Source: a bacterium
Lineage (GTDB): Bacteria > Desulfobacterota > Binatia > HRBIN30 > CADEER01
Length of the DNA: 64,000 nucleotides
NCBI GenBank assembly: GCA_030430165.1
Contig: JAUIGL010000004.1
Location: 62,001 to 126,000 of the forward strand
Reading direction: 5' to 3'
The notes beneath the pieces were generated by a model, which did not search any database, had not been told where the DNA came from, and saw only the letters and a program-made list of their open reading frames with translations. Shown here one piece after another: positions 35,439 through 43,832 of the stretch (its first letter is position 1; every line of letters starts with the position of its first letter). A program made the translations under genes and the position numbers.

Positions 35439-37213
35439 ATATATTGGGTATTTCCTGCTTCTATCACGACGCGGCCGCGGCCCTTTTGGTGGACGGCCAC
35501 CTGGTGGCGGCATCGGAAGAAGAGCGCTTCTCGCGAAAGAAACACGACGCCGGCTTCCCCAAGCTGGCGATCCAGTTCTGCCTCGACGAGGCGGGGATCA
35601 CCGTCAACGACCTCGACTACGTGGTCTTCTACGAGAAGCCTTTCGTCAAGTTCGAGCGCATTCTGATGACCGCGCTGCAGGCGGTGCCGAAGTCCTGGAA
35701 GGTCTTCGGCGACGCGATGACGACCTGGATGCTCGACAAGCTGTGGGTCAAGAACTACTTCCGCTCCGAGCTCGGGATCTCACCCGACAAGATCCTGTTT
35801 TCGGAGCACCACCTGTCGCACGCCGCGAGCACGTTCCTCTGCTCGCCGTTCGACGAAGCGGCGATCATGACGGTCGACGGAGTCGGCGAGTGGGCCTGCG
35901 CCACGTTCGGCAAGGGCAGCGGCAACGACGTCACCCTGCTGCGCGAGATTCGCTTTCCGCACTCGGTGGGGCTGCTCTACAGCGCGTTCACCGCCTTTCT
36001 CGGCTTCGAGGTGAACGAGGGCGAGTACAAGGTCATGGGCATGGCTCCCTACGGCGAGCCGAAGTACGTCGACAAGGTCGAGAAGCTGTACAAGCTCGGC
36101 AAGGACGGAAGCCTGTGGCTCGACATGGACTACTTCTGCTTCCACCACTCGACCCAGCGCACCTACAACGAGAAGTTCGTCGAGCTCTTCGGCGAGCCGC
36201 GCGACCCCGACTGGCTGTTCTTTACCGAGTCCTCGGGCTTCCCCGACTATTTCGGCGAGAAGCCGTCCGACTTCGAGCGGATCCAGGAGCGCAACCAGTA
36301 CTACGCCGACATCGCCGCCAGCATCCAGAAGGCGACCGAGGAGATCATCCTCAACATGGCGCGGGCGGTGCACGCGGAAACCGGGCTCGACAAGCTGTGC
36401 CTGGCCGGCGGATGCGCGCTGAACAGCGTCGCCAACGGGCGGATCCTCAAGGAGACGCCGTTCAACGAGGTGTTCGTGCAGCCGGCCGCGGGCGACGGAG
36501 GCGGCGCCCTCGGCGCCGCTCTGTACGCGCATCACTGCGTGTTCGGCAAGCCGCGCGCCTTCCGCATGGATCACGCGTACTGGGGCAAGTCCTACGACGA
36601 CGCCGCGATCGGCGATTTCGTTCGCGAGAGCGGCGTGCCGCACACCGCCTTTTCGAACAGCGATCAGATGATCGAGCGAGTCGTCGATCACCTTCAGTCC
36701 GGACACGTCGTCGGCTGGTTCCAGGACCGCTTCGAGTGGGGGCCGCGCGCCCTCGGCGCTCGCAGCATCATCGCCGACCCGGGGCGGCGCGACATGAAGG
36801 ATATCGTCAACACCAAGATCAAGTTCCGCGAGCCGTTTCGGCCGTTCGCTCCGTCGGTGCTGGTCGATGCCGCCGAGCGCTACTTCGACTTGCCGGATCC
36901 CGGCAAACACTACCCGGCTCGCTTCATGCTGTACGTCGTCGACGTCAAGCCGGGGCAGGGTGAGGTATTGCCGGCGATCACCCACGTCGACGGCACCGCC
37001 CGCATGCAGACGGTGCACAAGGAGCACAGCCCGCTGTACTACGACTTGATCGAGAACTTCGGGCAGGCGAGCGGCGTCCCGGTGATCCTCAACACCTCGT
37101 TCAACTTGAAGGGCGAAGCGATCGTCAACACGCCCGCCCAGGCGCACAGCACGTTCATGCGCAGCGGCATGGACGCGCTGGTTCTCGGCAATACCGTCAT
37201 TACCAAGGATTGA
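35435..37213 (+). CDS. NodU/CmcH-type carbamoyltransferase (592 aa)
   Basis: Start at ATG 35435 (MNILGISCFYHDAAAALL) in an ATGA overlap with the preceding gene. The N-terminal Kae1-like domain has SEEERFSRKKHDAGFP, EHHLSHAASTFLCSPF (metal-binding His residues) and VDGVGEWACATFGKG. LAGGCALNSVANGRIL is in the middle. The C-terminal YrdC-like region carries RFEWGPRALGARSIIADP. The enzyme makes carbamoyl-adenylate from carbamoyl phosphate and ATP and transfers carbamoyl to a hydroxyl, here presumably a sugar of the exopolysaccharide. The following SGNH hydrolase and DUF5989 genes form a recurrent carbamoyltransferase neighbourhood. Confidence 0.92.
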   Translation: MNILGISCFYHDAAAALLVDGHLVAASEEERFSRKKHDAGFPKLAIQFCLDEAGITVNDLDYVVFYEKPFVKFERILMTALQAVPKSWKVFGDAMTTWMLDKLWVKNYFRSELGISPDKILFSEHHLSHAASTFLCSPFDEAAIMTVDGVGEWACATFGKGSGNDVTLLREIRFPHSVGLLYSAFTAFLGFEVNEGEYKVMGMAPYGEPKYVDKVEKLYKLGKDGSLWLDMDYFCFHHSTQRTYNEKFVELFGEPRDPDWLFFTESSGFPDYFGEKPSDFERIQERNQYYADIAASIQKATEEIILNMARAVHAETGLDKLCLAGGCALNSVANGRILKETPFNEVFVQPAAGDGGGALGAALYAHHCVFGKPRAFRMDHAYWGKSYDDAAIGDFVRESGVPHTAFSNSDQMIERVVDHLQSGHVVGWFQDRFEWGPRALGARSIIADPGRRDMKDIVNTKIKFREPFRPFAPSVLVDAAERYFDLPDPGKHYPARFMLYVVDVKPGQGEVLPAITHVDGTARMQTVHKEHSPLYYDLIENFGQASGVPVILNTSFNLKGEAIVNTPAQAHSTFMRSGMDALVLGNTVITKD

Positions 37214-38376
37214 TGTCGCGAGGCGCCCAGCTCGTCGCGAGCCTGGTCCTGGCCTTGTTCGGGATCGGGCTGGCGGCGGCCGCCATGGAGGCCGGCGTGC
37301 GGGTACTTCACCTGGTGCCGGACCGCTTCTGGCAGCCGGATCCGCTGCTCGGCACCGAGTTGATTCCGGGCAAGGAAGGTTGGTGGACCCAGGAAGAGCA
37401 CGAGTTCATCGTGCCGGTTCGCATCAACTCGCTCGGACATCGCGATATAGAGCGTCCTCGAGCCAAGCCGCCCGGCAAGCGGCGTATCCTGGTCATCGGC
37501 GATTCGCACGTCGAGGCACTGCAAGTCCCGCTCGAGGACGCGATCTTCCGGCGGCTCGAGGGTGCGCTGGCCGAGACGGCGGACGACGTCGAGGTGCTCG
37601 GCGCCGGGGTCAGCGGCTACGGGACGGCGAGCCAGCTGCTGTTCTTCCGCGACCGCGGTTGGCAGCTCGATCCCGACCTGGTGATTCTCGCCTTCTACCC
37701 GGGCAACGACGTCAAGAACAACGGACCTGCGCTGGAGAAGGCCCTGGTGCCGCACTACGGCGACGACGGCGGCATCGTCCGCGTCGACGGCGGCAAGCCG
37801 CGCTCGGGTGGCCGATCACTGCTCGGCCGCTCCAAGGCGTACGTCTACTTTCGCAAGCTGATCCTGACCCGGCAGCCCGGGCTGGCTTCGTTTCTCGCCG
37901 ACATCGGACTGATGCAGCGGGCGGCGATTCGTCAGGCGGCGGCGCCGCAAGGCGTGCCGCTCGACTACTGGGTCTACGCCGAGCCGACACCGCCCGAGTG
38001 GGCCGACGCATGGCGCCACACGTTACGCAACCTGGACGACCTCCAAAAAGAGGTCACCGGGCGCGGCGCCGGGTTCGCCGTGATCATCGTCACCACGCGC
38101 GATCGCCTGTATCCGGACGCTTGGCAACAGCTGCGTCAGGCGTATCCGCGCCTGCAGGAGGGCGAGTGGGATCTGGCGGCGCCGGACCGACGCATCCTCG
38201 AGTGGTGCGAGACGCGCGGCGTTCCCTGTCTGCACTTGTTCCCGGCGTTCGATGCCGAGCGTCGCAAGGGCGGCGAGCGACTGCATTTCGTTCACGACGG
38301 TCACTGGACCGCGGCCGGGCACGCCCTGGCGGCAAAGCTGACGGCCGACTTTATTTCGCGTGATTCACTCTTGTGA
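37213..38376 (+). CDS. Membrane-anchored SGNH/GDSL-type esterase or acyltransferase (387 aa)
   Basis: Start at ATG 37213, sharing the last base of the carbamoyltransferase stop (TGATG). The N-terminus is a single hydrophobic helix (LVASLVLALFGIGLAAAAM), a signal anchor. The SGNH blocks are all present: LVIGDSHVEALQV (Ser, block I), GAGVSGYGTASQ (Gly, block II), YPGNDVKNN (Asn, block III) and HDGHWTAAGH (Asp/His dyad, block V). It is likely to hydrolyse or transfer acyl groups on the periplasmic face. Proteins of this type often sit beside carbamoyltransferases and DUF5989 genes in EPS loci, but their substrate is not established. Confidence 0.85.
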   Translation: MSRGAQLVASLVLALFGIGLAAAAMEAGVRVLHLVPDRFWQPDPLLGTELIPGKEGWWTQEEHEFIVPVRINSLGHRDIERPRAKPPGKRRILVIGDSHVEALQVPLEDAIFRRLEGALAETADDVEVLGAGVSGYGTASQLLFFRDRGWQLDPDLVILAFYPGNDVKNNGPALEKALVPHYGDDGGIVRVDGGKPRSGGRSLLGRSKAYVYFRKLILTRQPGLASFLADIGLMQRAAIRQAAAPQGVPLDYWVYAEPTPPEWADAWRHTLRNLDDLQKEVTGRGAGFAVIIVTTRDRLYPDAWQQLRQAYPRLQEGEWDLAAPDRRILEWCETRGVPCLHLFPAFDAERRKGGERLHFVHDGHWTAAGHALAAKLTADFISRDSLL

Positions 38377-38397
38377 GTTCGTCACAATGGAGGGGTA

Positions 38398-38577
38398 ATG
38401 AAGTTCACTGAAGATCTGACCAACCGTCTCGGAATCGCCGGGGAGCTGCTTGGTTTCCTGTGGGAGCGCAAGCTCTGGTGGCTGATTCCGATGGTCCTGG
38501 TGCTACTCGCCTTCGGCGGTCTCTTGGTCACGGCGCAGAGCTCGGCTCTGGGTCCCTTCATCTACACCTTGTTCTGA
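38398..38577 (+). CDS. DUF5989-family small membrane protein (59 aa)
   Basis: ATG behind a GGAGGGG ribosome site. The product MKFTEDLTNRLGIAGELLGF has one central membrane helix (WWLIPMVLVLLAFGGLLV) and the conserved C-terminus QSSALGPFIYTLF. The W-E-R-K-L-W-W-L-I-P entry and the SSALxPFIYTLF tail are the hallmarks of DUF5989 proteins, which accompany carbamoyltransferase and SxtJ-type genes. No biochemical role is known; a small scaffold in a membrane-bound modification complex is a reasonable guess. It begins 21 bases after the SGNH gene and ends 11 bases before the secreted beta-helix gene. Confidence 0.85.
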   Translation: MKFTEDLTNRLGIAGELLGFLWERKLWWLIPMVLVLLAFGGLLVTAQSSALGPFIYTLF

Positions 38578-38588
38578 TCAGGAACTCT

Positions 38589-41243
38589 ATGTCGGTCGCT
38601 CGTCGGCTCGGGTCGCTGGTTGCGACCATCGCCCTCCTCATCGTGGCCAGTGCGCCGCTGGTGGGGCGGCCCGCGTGGGCCGGGGCGCCCGAGTGCGGCG
38701 GCGATCCGACCGACGGCTGCACCTACTACGTGCGGCAGGGCGCCTCGCCGCCCTCCGGCACGTGCGCCGGGCGCAGCCGGGCGCAAGCGTTTCCGACGAT
38801 CGGCGAAGGGGCCGCGGCATTGGCCAACAAGGGCGAGGTGGTGTGCGTCGACCCGGGGCAGTACGTCGAGGGCAACATCGCGCCGGCGCGCGGCGGCACC
38901 CCGGCGTTCCCGGTCGAGATTCGCGCCCTCGGTGACGTCAGCGTGGTTGCGCCTTCGGCCGGCGGTTCTTGTCTCGGGGTTCCGACCACCGGATTCCTGG
39001 TGCTCGGCCTGTCGCACATCATCATCGACGGCTTCGAGATCGAGCAGTTCTGCGATGCCGGCATCCAGGTTCGATCCGACCCGGCCGAGACGGTGAACAG
39101 CACCGGCATCGTCATCCGCAACAATCAGATCTTCTTCGCCGGCACCGATTCGAGTGCCGGGCGCGGAGTCGACATCGCCGGCGAAGGCGAAATGGTCGTC
39201 GAGAACAACACCGTTGGCAGCAGCAACGGCAGCGGTATCGCCATCCAGGGCTGCGTGCGCGCGCCGGACGTCGAGCCCAAGTGCGCGCCCGGTACGACCG
39301 TGCCGATCGCGGCGGTGGTGCGCGGCAACCGGACCTTCGACAACCAGAGTCACGGCATCTTCGTGCGTGGCGCCGACGGCACGGTGGTCGAAAACAACCG
39401 GAGTCACCAGAATGGCGGGTCGGGAATTCAGCTCAACGCCGCCGCCGACTCTCGCGTCTTCAACAATCTCGTCTATCGCAACGGCGCCGACGGAATTCGC
39501 GTCGGCGCGCCGGATCGCGGTACCGGCGGGGAACCGCTGCCGCCGGTCGGGTCGCCGCGAACCACCATCATCAGCAACACCATCTACGGCAACCAGCAGT
39601 GGGGCATCGAGATCGGCGAGCCCGCCGCCGCCTCGCCGGGCGCGGTCGTGCTCAACAACATTCTCCAGGACAACGGCCGCGAGGTTCCCGAGGGATTTCC
39701 GGGCGAGATCGGTGTTCTCAACGAATCCGCGCTCGACACGCGCTCGAGTTGCGGCTACGTCGCCGGCTTCAACCTGCTGCGCAACGCGTCACCGGATTAT
39801 GTCTACGGTCCGGAGACGCCGCACAACGTCTACGACATCCTCGGTGACGCCCAGCTGATCGCTCCCGAGGCAGGCAATCCGGACTTTCGAGTCCAGCCGT
39901 CGAGTCCGGCGATCGACGCCGGCTACGCCGACGTCGGTATCGTCGGCATCTCCGGTAGCGTACTCGCGTCGGGTGCGGCCGACACCGGCGTCGCCGATCT
40001 CGGGTTTCACCAGAACGCCGACGACAACGGAATCTCTCAGGTCGACTCCTCGATCATGCCGCTCTTCGTTCGCGTCTCGGGGCGCGACCGCGGCCAGGCG
40101 CCGAAGACGCCGGAGAACGCGGTGGCGAGTATCTCGGAGGCGACCGCGCTGGCGCGCGCCGGCGTCGAGGTGGTGGTCGGCCCGGGAATCTACAACGAAG
40201 GGCGGATTCGCATCGTCGGCGGATCGGAGGCGCCGCCGGGACGGGTGGTCCTGCGAGCCGATCCCAGCGGGCGTCGCACCGGAGACGCTCCCGGCAGCGT
40301 GCGGGTCGACGCCGGCGGCGAGGAAGCTGCCTTCATCCTGCGCGATTCTTGCTCGCTGCGGGTCGAGGGCTTCCAGGTGACCGGCGGCCGCGAGGCGGGC
40401 ATCCAGATCCAGACGGGGACGCACGAGGCCGAGGTCATGCACAACGAGGTCTTCGGCAACGACCAGCGCGGCATCCAGATCGTCAACGCGCGCGACGTGC
40501 GCATCTTCAACAACCTGGTGTACGACAACGGCGTCGACGGCAGCGGTGGCGGGATCCAAACCGGCGGCGCCTGCGCCGCTGGCGACCCGGGTTGCGCTGC
40601 GGGTTCGCCGGGCGCCGAGATCACCTTCAACACGGTCTACGCCAACGAGGTGAACGGCATCTTCGTCGGCGCGGGCCTGGGCGATTCGAGTCACGCGACG
40701 GTGCAGTACAACATCTCGGTCGGCAATCGCCTCGGCAACGCGATTCAGATCGGCCGCAACGAGAACCGCGAGGAACAGTTGGTCGGCTTGGTGAAGGGGT
40801 TCAACGTGTTGGATTCGTACAGCGACCAGCGCGAGATCGACGAGACCTACGACTACTTCTGGTTCGGCGAGGAAGCGCCGCTGTTCGTCAACGCCGCCGC
40901 GCGCCGCTTCGAGCTCGACCCGGCCGGCCTGGCGGCGATCGACGCCGGCGAGTTTCTGCCCGCCAAGACGGCTGGGCTCGACACACGGAGCACGCGGGTC
41001 GATCGCGCGCCCGACGAGGGCCCGGTCGACCTCGGCTACCACTACCCGATCCTCGATCTCGAGCTGCCCGGCGATTGCAACGGCGACGGACGCGTCTCCA
41101 TCAACGAGCTGGTGCGCGGCGTCAACATCGCCCTCGGTCAAATCGGGATCGAGGAGTGTCCGGCTTTCGATTGCGACGGCGACGGCCAGGTATCGATCAG
41201 CGAGCTGGTCAAGGCGGTCAACGCCGCGTTGGTGGACGCGTGA
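38589..41243 (+). CDS. Secreted parallel beta-helix protein with dockerin-like C-terminus (884 aa)
   Basis: ATG 38589 gives a clear signal peptide (MSVARRLGSLVATIALLIV, cleavage near AWA-GAPEC). Two right-handed beta-helix regions (about residues 50-430 and 490-780) consist of short repeats with N-rich turns such as VIRNNQIFF, VVENNTVGSSNG and IFNNLVY. Each ends in an 'SPAIDAG' or 'LAAIDAG' segment, as in choice-of-anchor Q-type proteins. The last 55 residues hold two EF-hand-like calcium loops, GDCNGDGRVSINELV and FDCDGDGQVSISELV, arranged as in type I dockerins. Beta-helix proteins in EPS loci are often polysaccharide lyases, hydrolases or epimerases; no catalytic residues can be assigned here. 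It could trim or bind the secreted polymer outside the cell. Confidence 0.82.
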   Translation: MSVARRLGSLVATIALLIVASAPLVGRPAWAGAPECGGDPTDGCTYYVRQGASPPSGTCAGRSRAQAFPTIGEGAAALANKGEVVCVDPGQYVEGNIAPARGGTPAFPVEIRALGDVSVVAPSAGGSCLGVPTTGFLVLGLSHIIIDGFEIEQFCDAGIQVRSDPAETVNSTGIVIRNNQIFFAGTDSSAGRGVDIAGEGEMVVENNTVGSSNGSGIAIQGCVRAPDVEPKCAPGTTVPIAAVVRGNRTFDNQSHGIFVRGADGTVVENNRSHQNGGSGIQLNAAADSRVFNNLVYRNGADGIRVGAPDRGTGGEPLPPVGSPRTTIISNTIYGNQQWGIEIGEPAAASPGAVVLNNILQDNGREVPEGFPGEIGVLNESALDTRSSCGYVAGFNLLRNASPDYVYGPETPHNVYDILGDAQLIAPEAGNPDFRVQPSSPAIDAGYADVGIVGISGSVLASGAADTGVADLGFHQNADDNGISQVDSSIMPLFVRVSGRDRGQAPKTPENAVASISEATALARAGVEVVVGPGIYNEGRIRIVGGSEAPPGRVVLRADPSGRRTGDAPGSVRVDAGGEEAAFILRDSCSLRVEGFQVTGGREAGIQIQTGTHEAEVMHNEVFGNDQRGIQIVNARDVRIFNNLVYDNGVDGSGGGIQTGGACAAGDPGCAAGSPGAEITFNTVYANEVNGIFVGAGLGDSSHATVQYNISVGNRLGNAIQIGRNENREEQLVGLVKGFNVLDSYSDQREIDETYDYFWFGEEAPLFVNAAARRFELDPAGLAAIDAGEFLPAKTAGLDTRSTRVDRAPDEGPVDLGYHYPILDLELPGDCNGDGRVSINELVRGVNIALGQIGIEECPAFDCDGDGQVSISELVKAVNAALVDA

Positions 41244-42418
41244 ACCCCGCCGGCAAGCGCCTCAAGATTCTCTACACGATCAACCGGATGGACGTCGGCG
41301 GCAGCCAGACCCATCTGGTGCAGGTGTTGCGTCTGCTCGACCGCGATCGATTCGAGCCGGTGCTGTGCGTTCTCTCGGGCGAGGGGAATCTGTTGAGCGC
41401 CGCCGAGGCCACCGAGGTGCGGGTGGTCGACGGCAAGGTGCGGACCGGTTTCAAATCGCCGAAAGTGATCCCCGCGACCCTCGCTCTGAGCCGCTTCATC
41501 CGCAGCGAGAGCCCGGACATCGTGCACAACTATCTGCTGCGGGCGAACGCAGTGGGATCGGTGGCGGCGCGGCTCGCCGGGGTTCCGGTGGTTCTGGTGA
41601 GCAAGCGCGGATGCCACGAGATGCGCGGCTGGGAGCTCGCCGGTGCGCGCCTCGGCAACAGCTTGAGCGACTGCGTGACCACCAACGCCGAGGCGGTGCG
41701 CGAGTTCGTCCACGTCGACGAATCGTGCCCGCGCGAGAAGATGGTGGTCATTCCCAGCGGGATCGACACCGAACGCTTCCAGCCGCTTGCCGGCGAGGAC
41801 TTCAAGAGCCGGCTCGGTCTGGCTCCCGATCGCCCGGTGGTCGGCATCGTCACCCGGATGCGGGTTCGCAAGGGCGTCGAGGAGTTCCTCGCGGCGATGA
41901 TCGAAGTGCGCAAGCGACACCCGGGGACGCAGGCGGTGATCGTCGGCGAGGTCGAGCTGCCCGAAGATTTGATCGCGATGGTTGCCGACGGCGGGATGGC
42001 CGACGACCTCCACCTGCTCGGACGCCGCTCCGACATGCCCGAGGTTCTCTCGGCGTTCGACATCTTCGTTCTGTCGTCGCACGACGAGGGGATGTCGAAC
42101 GCGATCCTCGAGGCGATGGCGATGGAGAAGCCGGTAGTCGCGACGGACGTCGGCGGTACCGGCGAAGTGATCGCCGAGGGGGTCACCGGTCGCTTGGTGC
42201 CGCCGAAGACCGTCGCGCCGCTAGCCGAAGCGATCGCCGACGTACTCGACGACGAAGAACGAATGAGAGCCATGGGGAAGACGGGGCGAGAGGTCGTCGT
42301 CGACGGATTCTCGTCGTTCTCGATGGTGCGCCAGATGGAGTCCCTCTACGAGGATCTCGCTGGCGCCAAGGGGATTCACAGCCACGGTGTCGAGCCGGCA
42401 CCGTCTCCAGTTCAATAG
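41240..42418 (+). CDS. GT4-family glycosyltransferase (392 aa)
   Basis: The GTG start overlaps the beta-helix stop (GTGA). GT-B fold: N-terminal LKILYTINRMDVGGSQTHLV (Gly-rich acceptor loop), then PDIVHNYLLRANAVGSVAAR and PVVLVSKRG. Donor-domain motifs are VVIPSGIDTERFQPL, GIVTRMRVRKGVEEFL, SSHDEGMSNAILEAMAMEKP (E-x7-E) and TDVGGTGEVIAEGVTG. This is the pattern of GT4 enzymes of the capsule/EPS type. It presumably extends the repeat unit at the inner membrane. Neighbouring genes are the secreted beta-helix protein and an MBL-fold enzyme. Confidence 0.9.
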   Translation: MNPAGKRLKILYTINRMDVGGSQTHLVQVLRLLDRDRFEPVLCVLSGEGNLLSAAEATEVRVVDGKVRTGFKSPKVIPATLALSRFIRSESPDIVHNYLLRANAVGSVAARLAGVPVVLVSKRGCHEMRGWELAGARLGNSLSDCVTTNAEAVREFVHVDESCPREKMVVIPSGIDTERFQPLAGEDFKSRLGLAPDRPVVGIVTRMRVRKGVEEFLAAMIEVRKRHPGTQAVIVGEVELPEDLIAMVADGGMADDLHLLGRRSDMPEVLSAFDIFVLSSHDEGMSNAILEAMAMEKPVVATDVGGTGEVIAEGVTGRLVPPKTVAPLAEAIADVLDDEERMRAMGKTGREVVVDGFSSFSMVRQMESLYEDLAGAKGIHSHGVEPAPSPVQ

Positions 42419-42450
42419 GCTCGCGCCGCGCGCCTCAGGAGGTTCCACTC

Positions 42451-43710
42451 ATGGAAATTACCTACGTCGGTCACGCCTGCATGATGATGCACGGCAATGG
42501 CAAGACCATTCTGATGGATCCCTGGCTCAACGACCCAACGTATCATGGCACCTGGTGGCACTTTCCGCCGCTGGTGACGACGGTCGAGGATCTGCCGAAG
42601 ATCGACTACCTGTACATCTCGCACGAGCACCCCGACCACTTCGACCCGCCGACCCTGGCGAAGCTCGACAAGTCGATCCCGGTGATCATCGCCAACTTCG
42701 AAAAGAAGCGGTTCCGCGACCGGTTGCGCAAGGTCGGCTTCGAGAACATCGTCGAGCTCGACTACCACCAGGACTACGAACCAGCGGGCAGCGGGCTCAC
42801 CCTGCGGCTGATCGCCCCCGACCGCGCCTGGGACGACAGCGCGATCCTGGTACGCGACGGGCGCCACACCATCTTCAACGTCAACGACTGTCACCTTTCC
42901 GACGCGACCTTGGAGAGGCTGGGGCGGGAGTTCGACATCGACCTCGCCTTCCTGACCTTCACCGGTGCCAGCCAGTATCCGAACTGTTTCGAGTTCTCGC
43001 CGGAGGAAAGGCGCAAGCGGTCGATCGATTCGAAGCGTTCGCACGTCGAGGAGTTCGTCGAGTGGGCGCGCTTCCTGAAGACCAAGCGGGCCGTTCCCGC
43101 GGCCGGCAACTTTGCGCTCCTCGCCGAAGAGCAGCTGTTCATGAACGACTCGAGCTACGCCAACACGCCGGCCGACGCGATCGCTCTGCTGGCGGCACAG
43201 GCGCCGGAGATCGAAGGCATCCAGATGAACCCCGGCGACCGCTGGAGCGAGGGCGAGGGGCACTCGCGCTTCCAGGACCCGCCCGATTGGAGCCGTCGCA
43301 TCGAGGAGATCGAGGCCCTGAGCCGCAAGATGGAGCCGCGCATCCGCGAGTACTTCGCTGCAGAGCCGCCCGCCGCGGCCGGGCTGTACGAGCGCTTCCG
43401 GACCTATTTCAACGGCCTGCTCGAATCGGATCGCGCCACCACCGAAGAAATCGCGATCACGGTTTGGTGGAAAGTCACCGGCCCGGAAGGCGGCGATTGG
43501 TACATCGATTTCTCGCGCGACGACGATTGGGTGCAGTTCGGGGAACCGAAGGACTGGAACTTGCGAATCACCATTCCGGACACGATGGTCGAGCAAGGGG
43601 TGAGTGGCGAGGCGATCTGGGACAACCTGGTGCTCTCGTTTCGCCTGCGCCTGGCGCGGCAACCCGATCGTTACATGAAAGCGTTTTGGACTTGGTTCAG
43701 TAAGATTTGA
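42451..43710 (+). CDS. MBL-fold metal-dependent hydrolase with C-terminal SCP2-like domain (419 aa)
   Basis: ATG 42451 has a strong AGGAGG site. The N-terminal half is a metallo-beta-lactamase fold: ITYVGHACMMM, then YLYISHEHPDHFDPPTL (HxHxDH metal motif, about residue 58) and FNVNDCHLSD. The pattern is closest, by eye, to UlaG-type and CMP-sialate-hydroxylase-type MBL proteins rather than lactamases. Residues about 310-419 (WWKVTGPEGGDWYIDF... ITIPDTMVEQGVSGE) resemble a small lipid/sterol-carrier (SCP2-like) domain. A nucleotide-sugar-modifying role is possible because the gene sits among glycosyltransferases, but substrate and chemistry cannot be read from the sequence. Confidence 0.7.
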   Translation: MEITYVGHACMMMHGNGKTILMDPWLNDPTYHGTWWHFPPLVTTVEDLPKIDYLYISHEHPDHFDPPTLAKLDKSIPVIIANFEKKRFRDRLRKVGFENIVELDYHQDYEPAGSGLTLRLIAPDRAWDDSAILVRDGRHTIFNVNDCHLSDATLERLGREFDIDLAFLTFTGASQYPNCFEFSPEERRKRSIDSKRSHVEEFVEWARFLKTKRAVPAAGNFALLAEEQLFMNDSSYANTPADAIALLAAQAPEIEGIQMNPGDRWSEGEGHSRFQDPPDWSRRIEEIEALSRKMEPRIREYFAAEPPAAAGLYERFRTYFNGLLESDRATTEEIAITVWWKVTGPEGGDWYIDFSRDDDWVQFGEPKDWNLRITIPDTMVEQGVSGEAIWDNLVLSFRLRLARQPDRYMKAFWTWFSKI

Positions 43711-43713
43711 GTT

Positions 43714-43752
43714 CCGGTCTTCCGCCCGCCTGGGGAGCTGGCGGAAGATCGG
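43714..43752. repeat. Long hairpin directly after the MBL-fold gene
   Basis: Thirteen base pairs (one G-T) with a 13-base loop: arms 43714-43726 and 43740-43752, with perfectly complementary cores TCTTCCGCC and GGCGGAAGA. There is no following U-tract. It lies in 43711-43832, which is formally open in the frame of the next gene but looks non-coding. Confidence 0.5.
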
Positions 43753-43832
43753 TGGTACGGCGTCTTCCTCGCAGAGGGAGGGGCGAACGTGGCTCGGCGC
43801 GCTGCACGGGTGCCGAGTTGGGGGACATTTCT

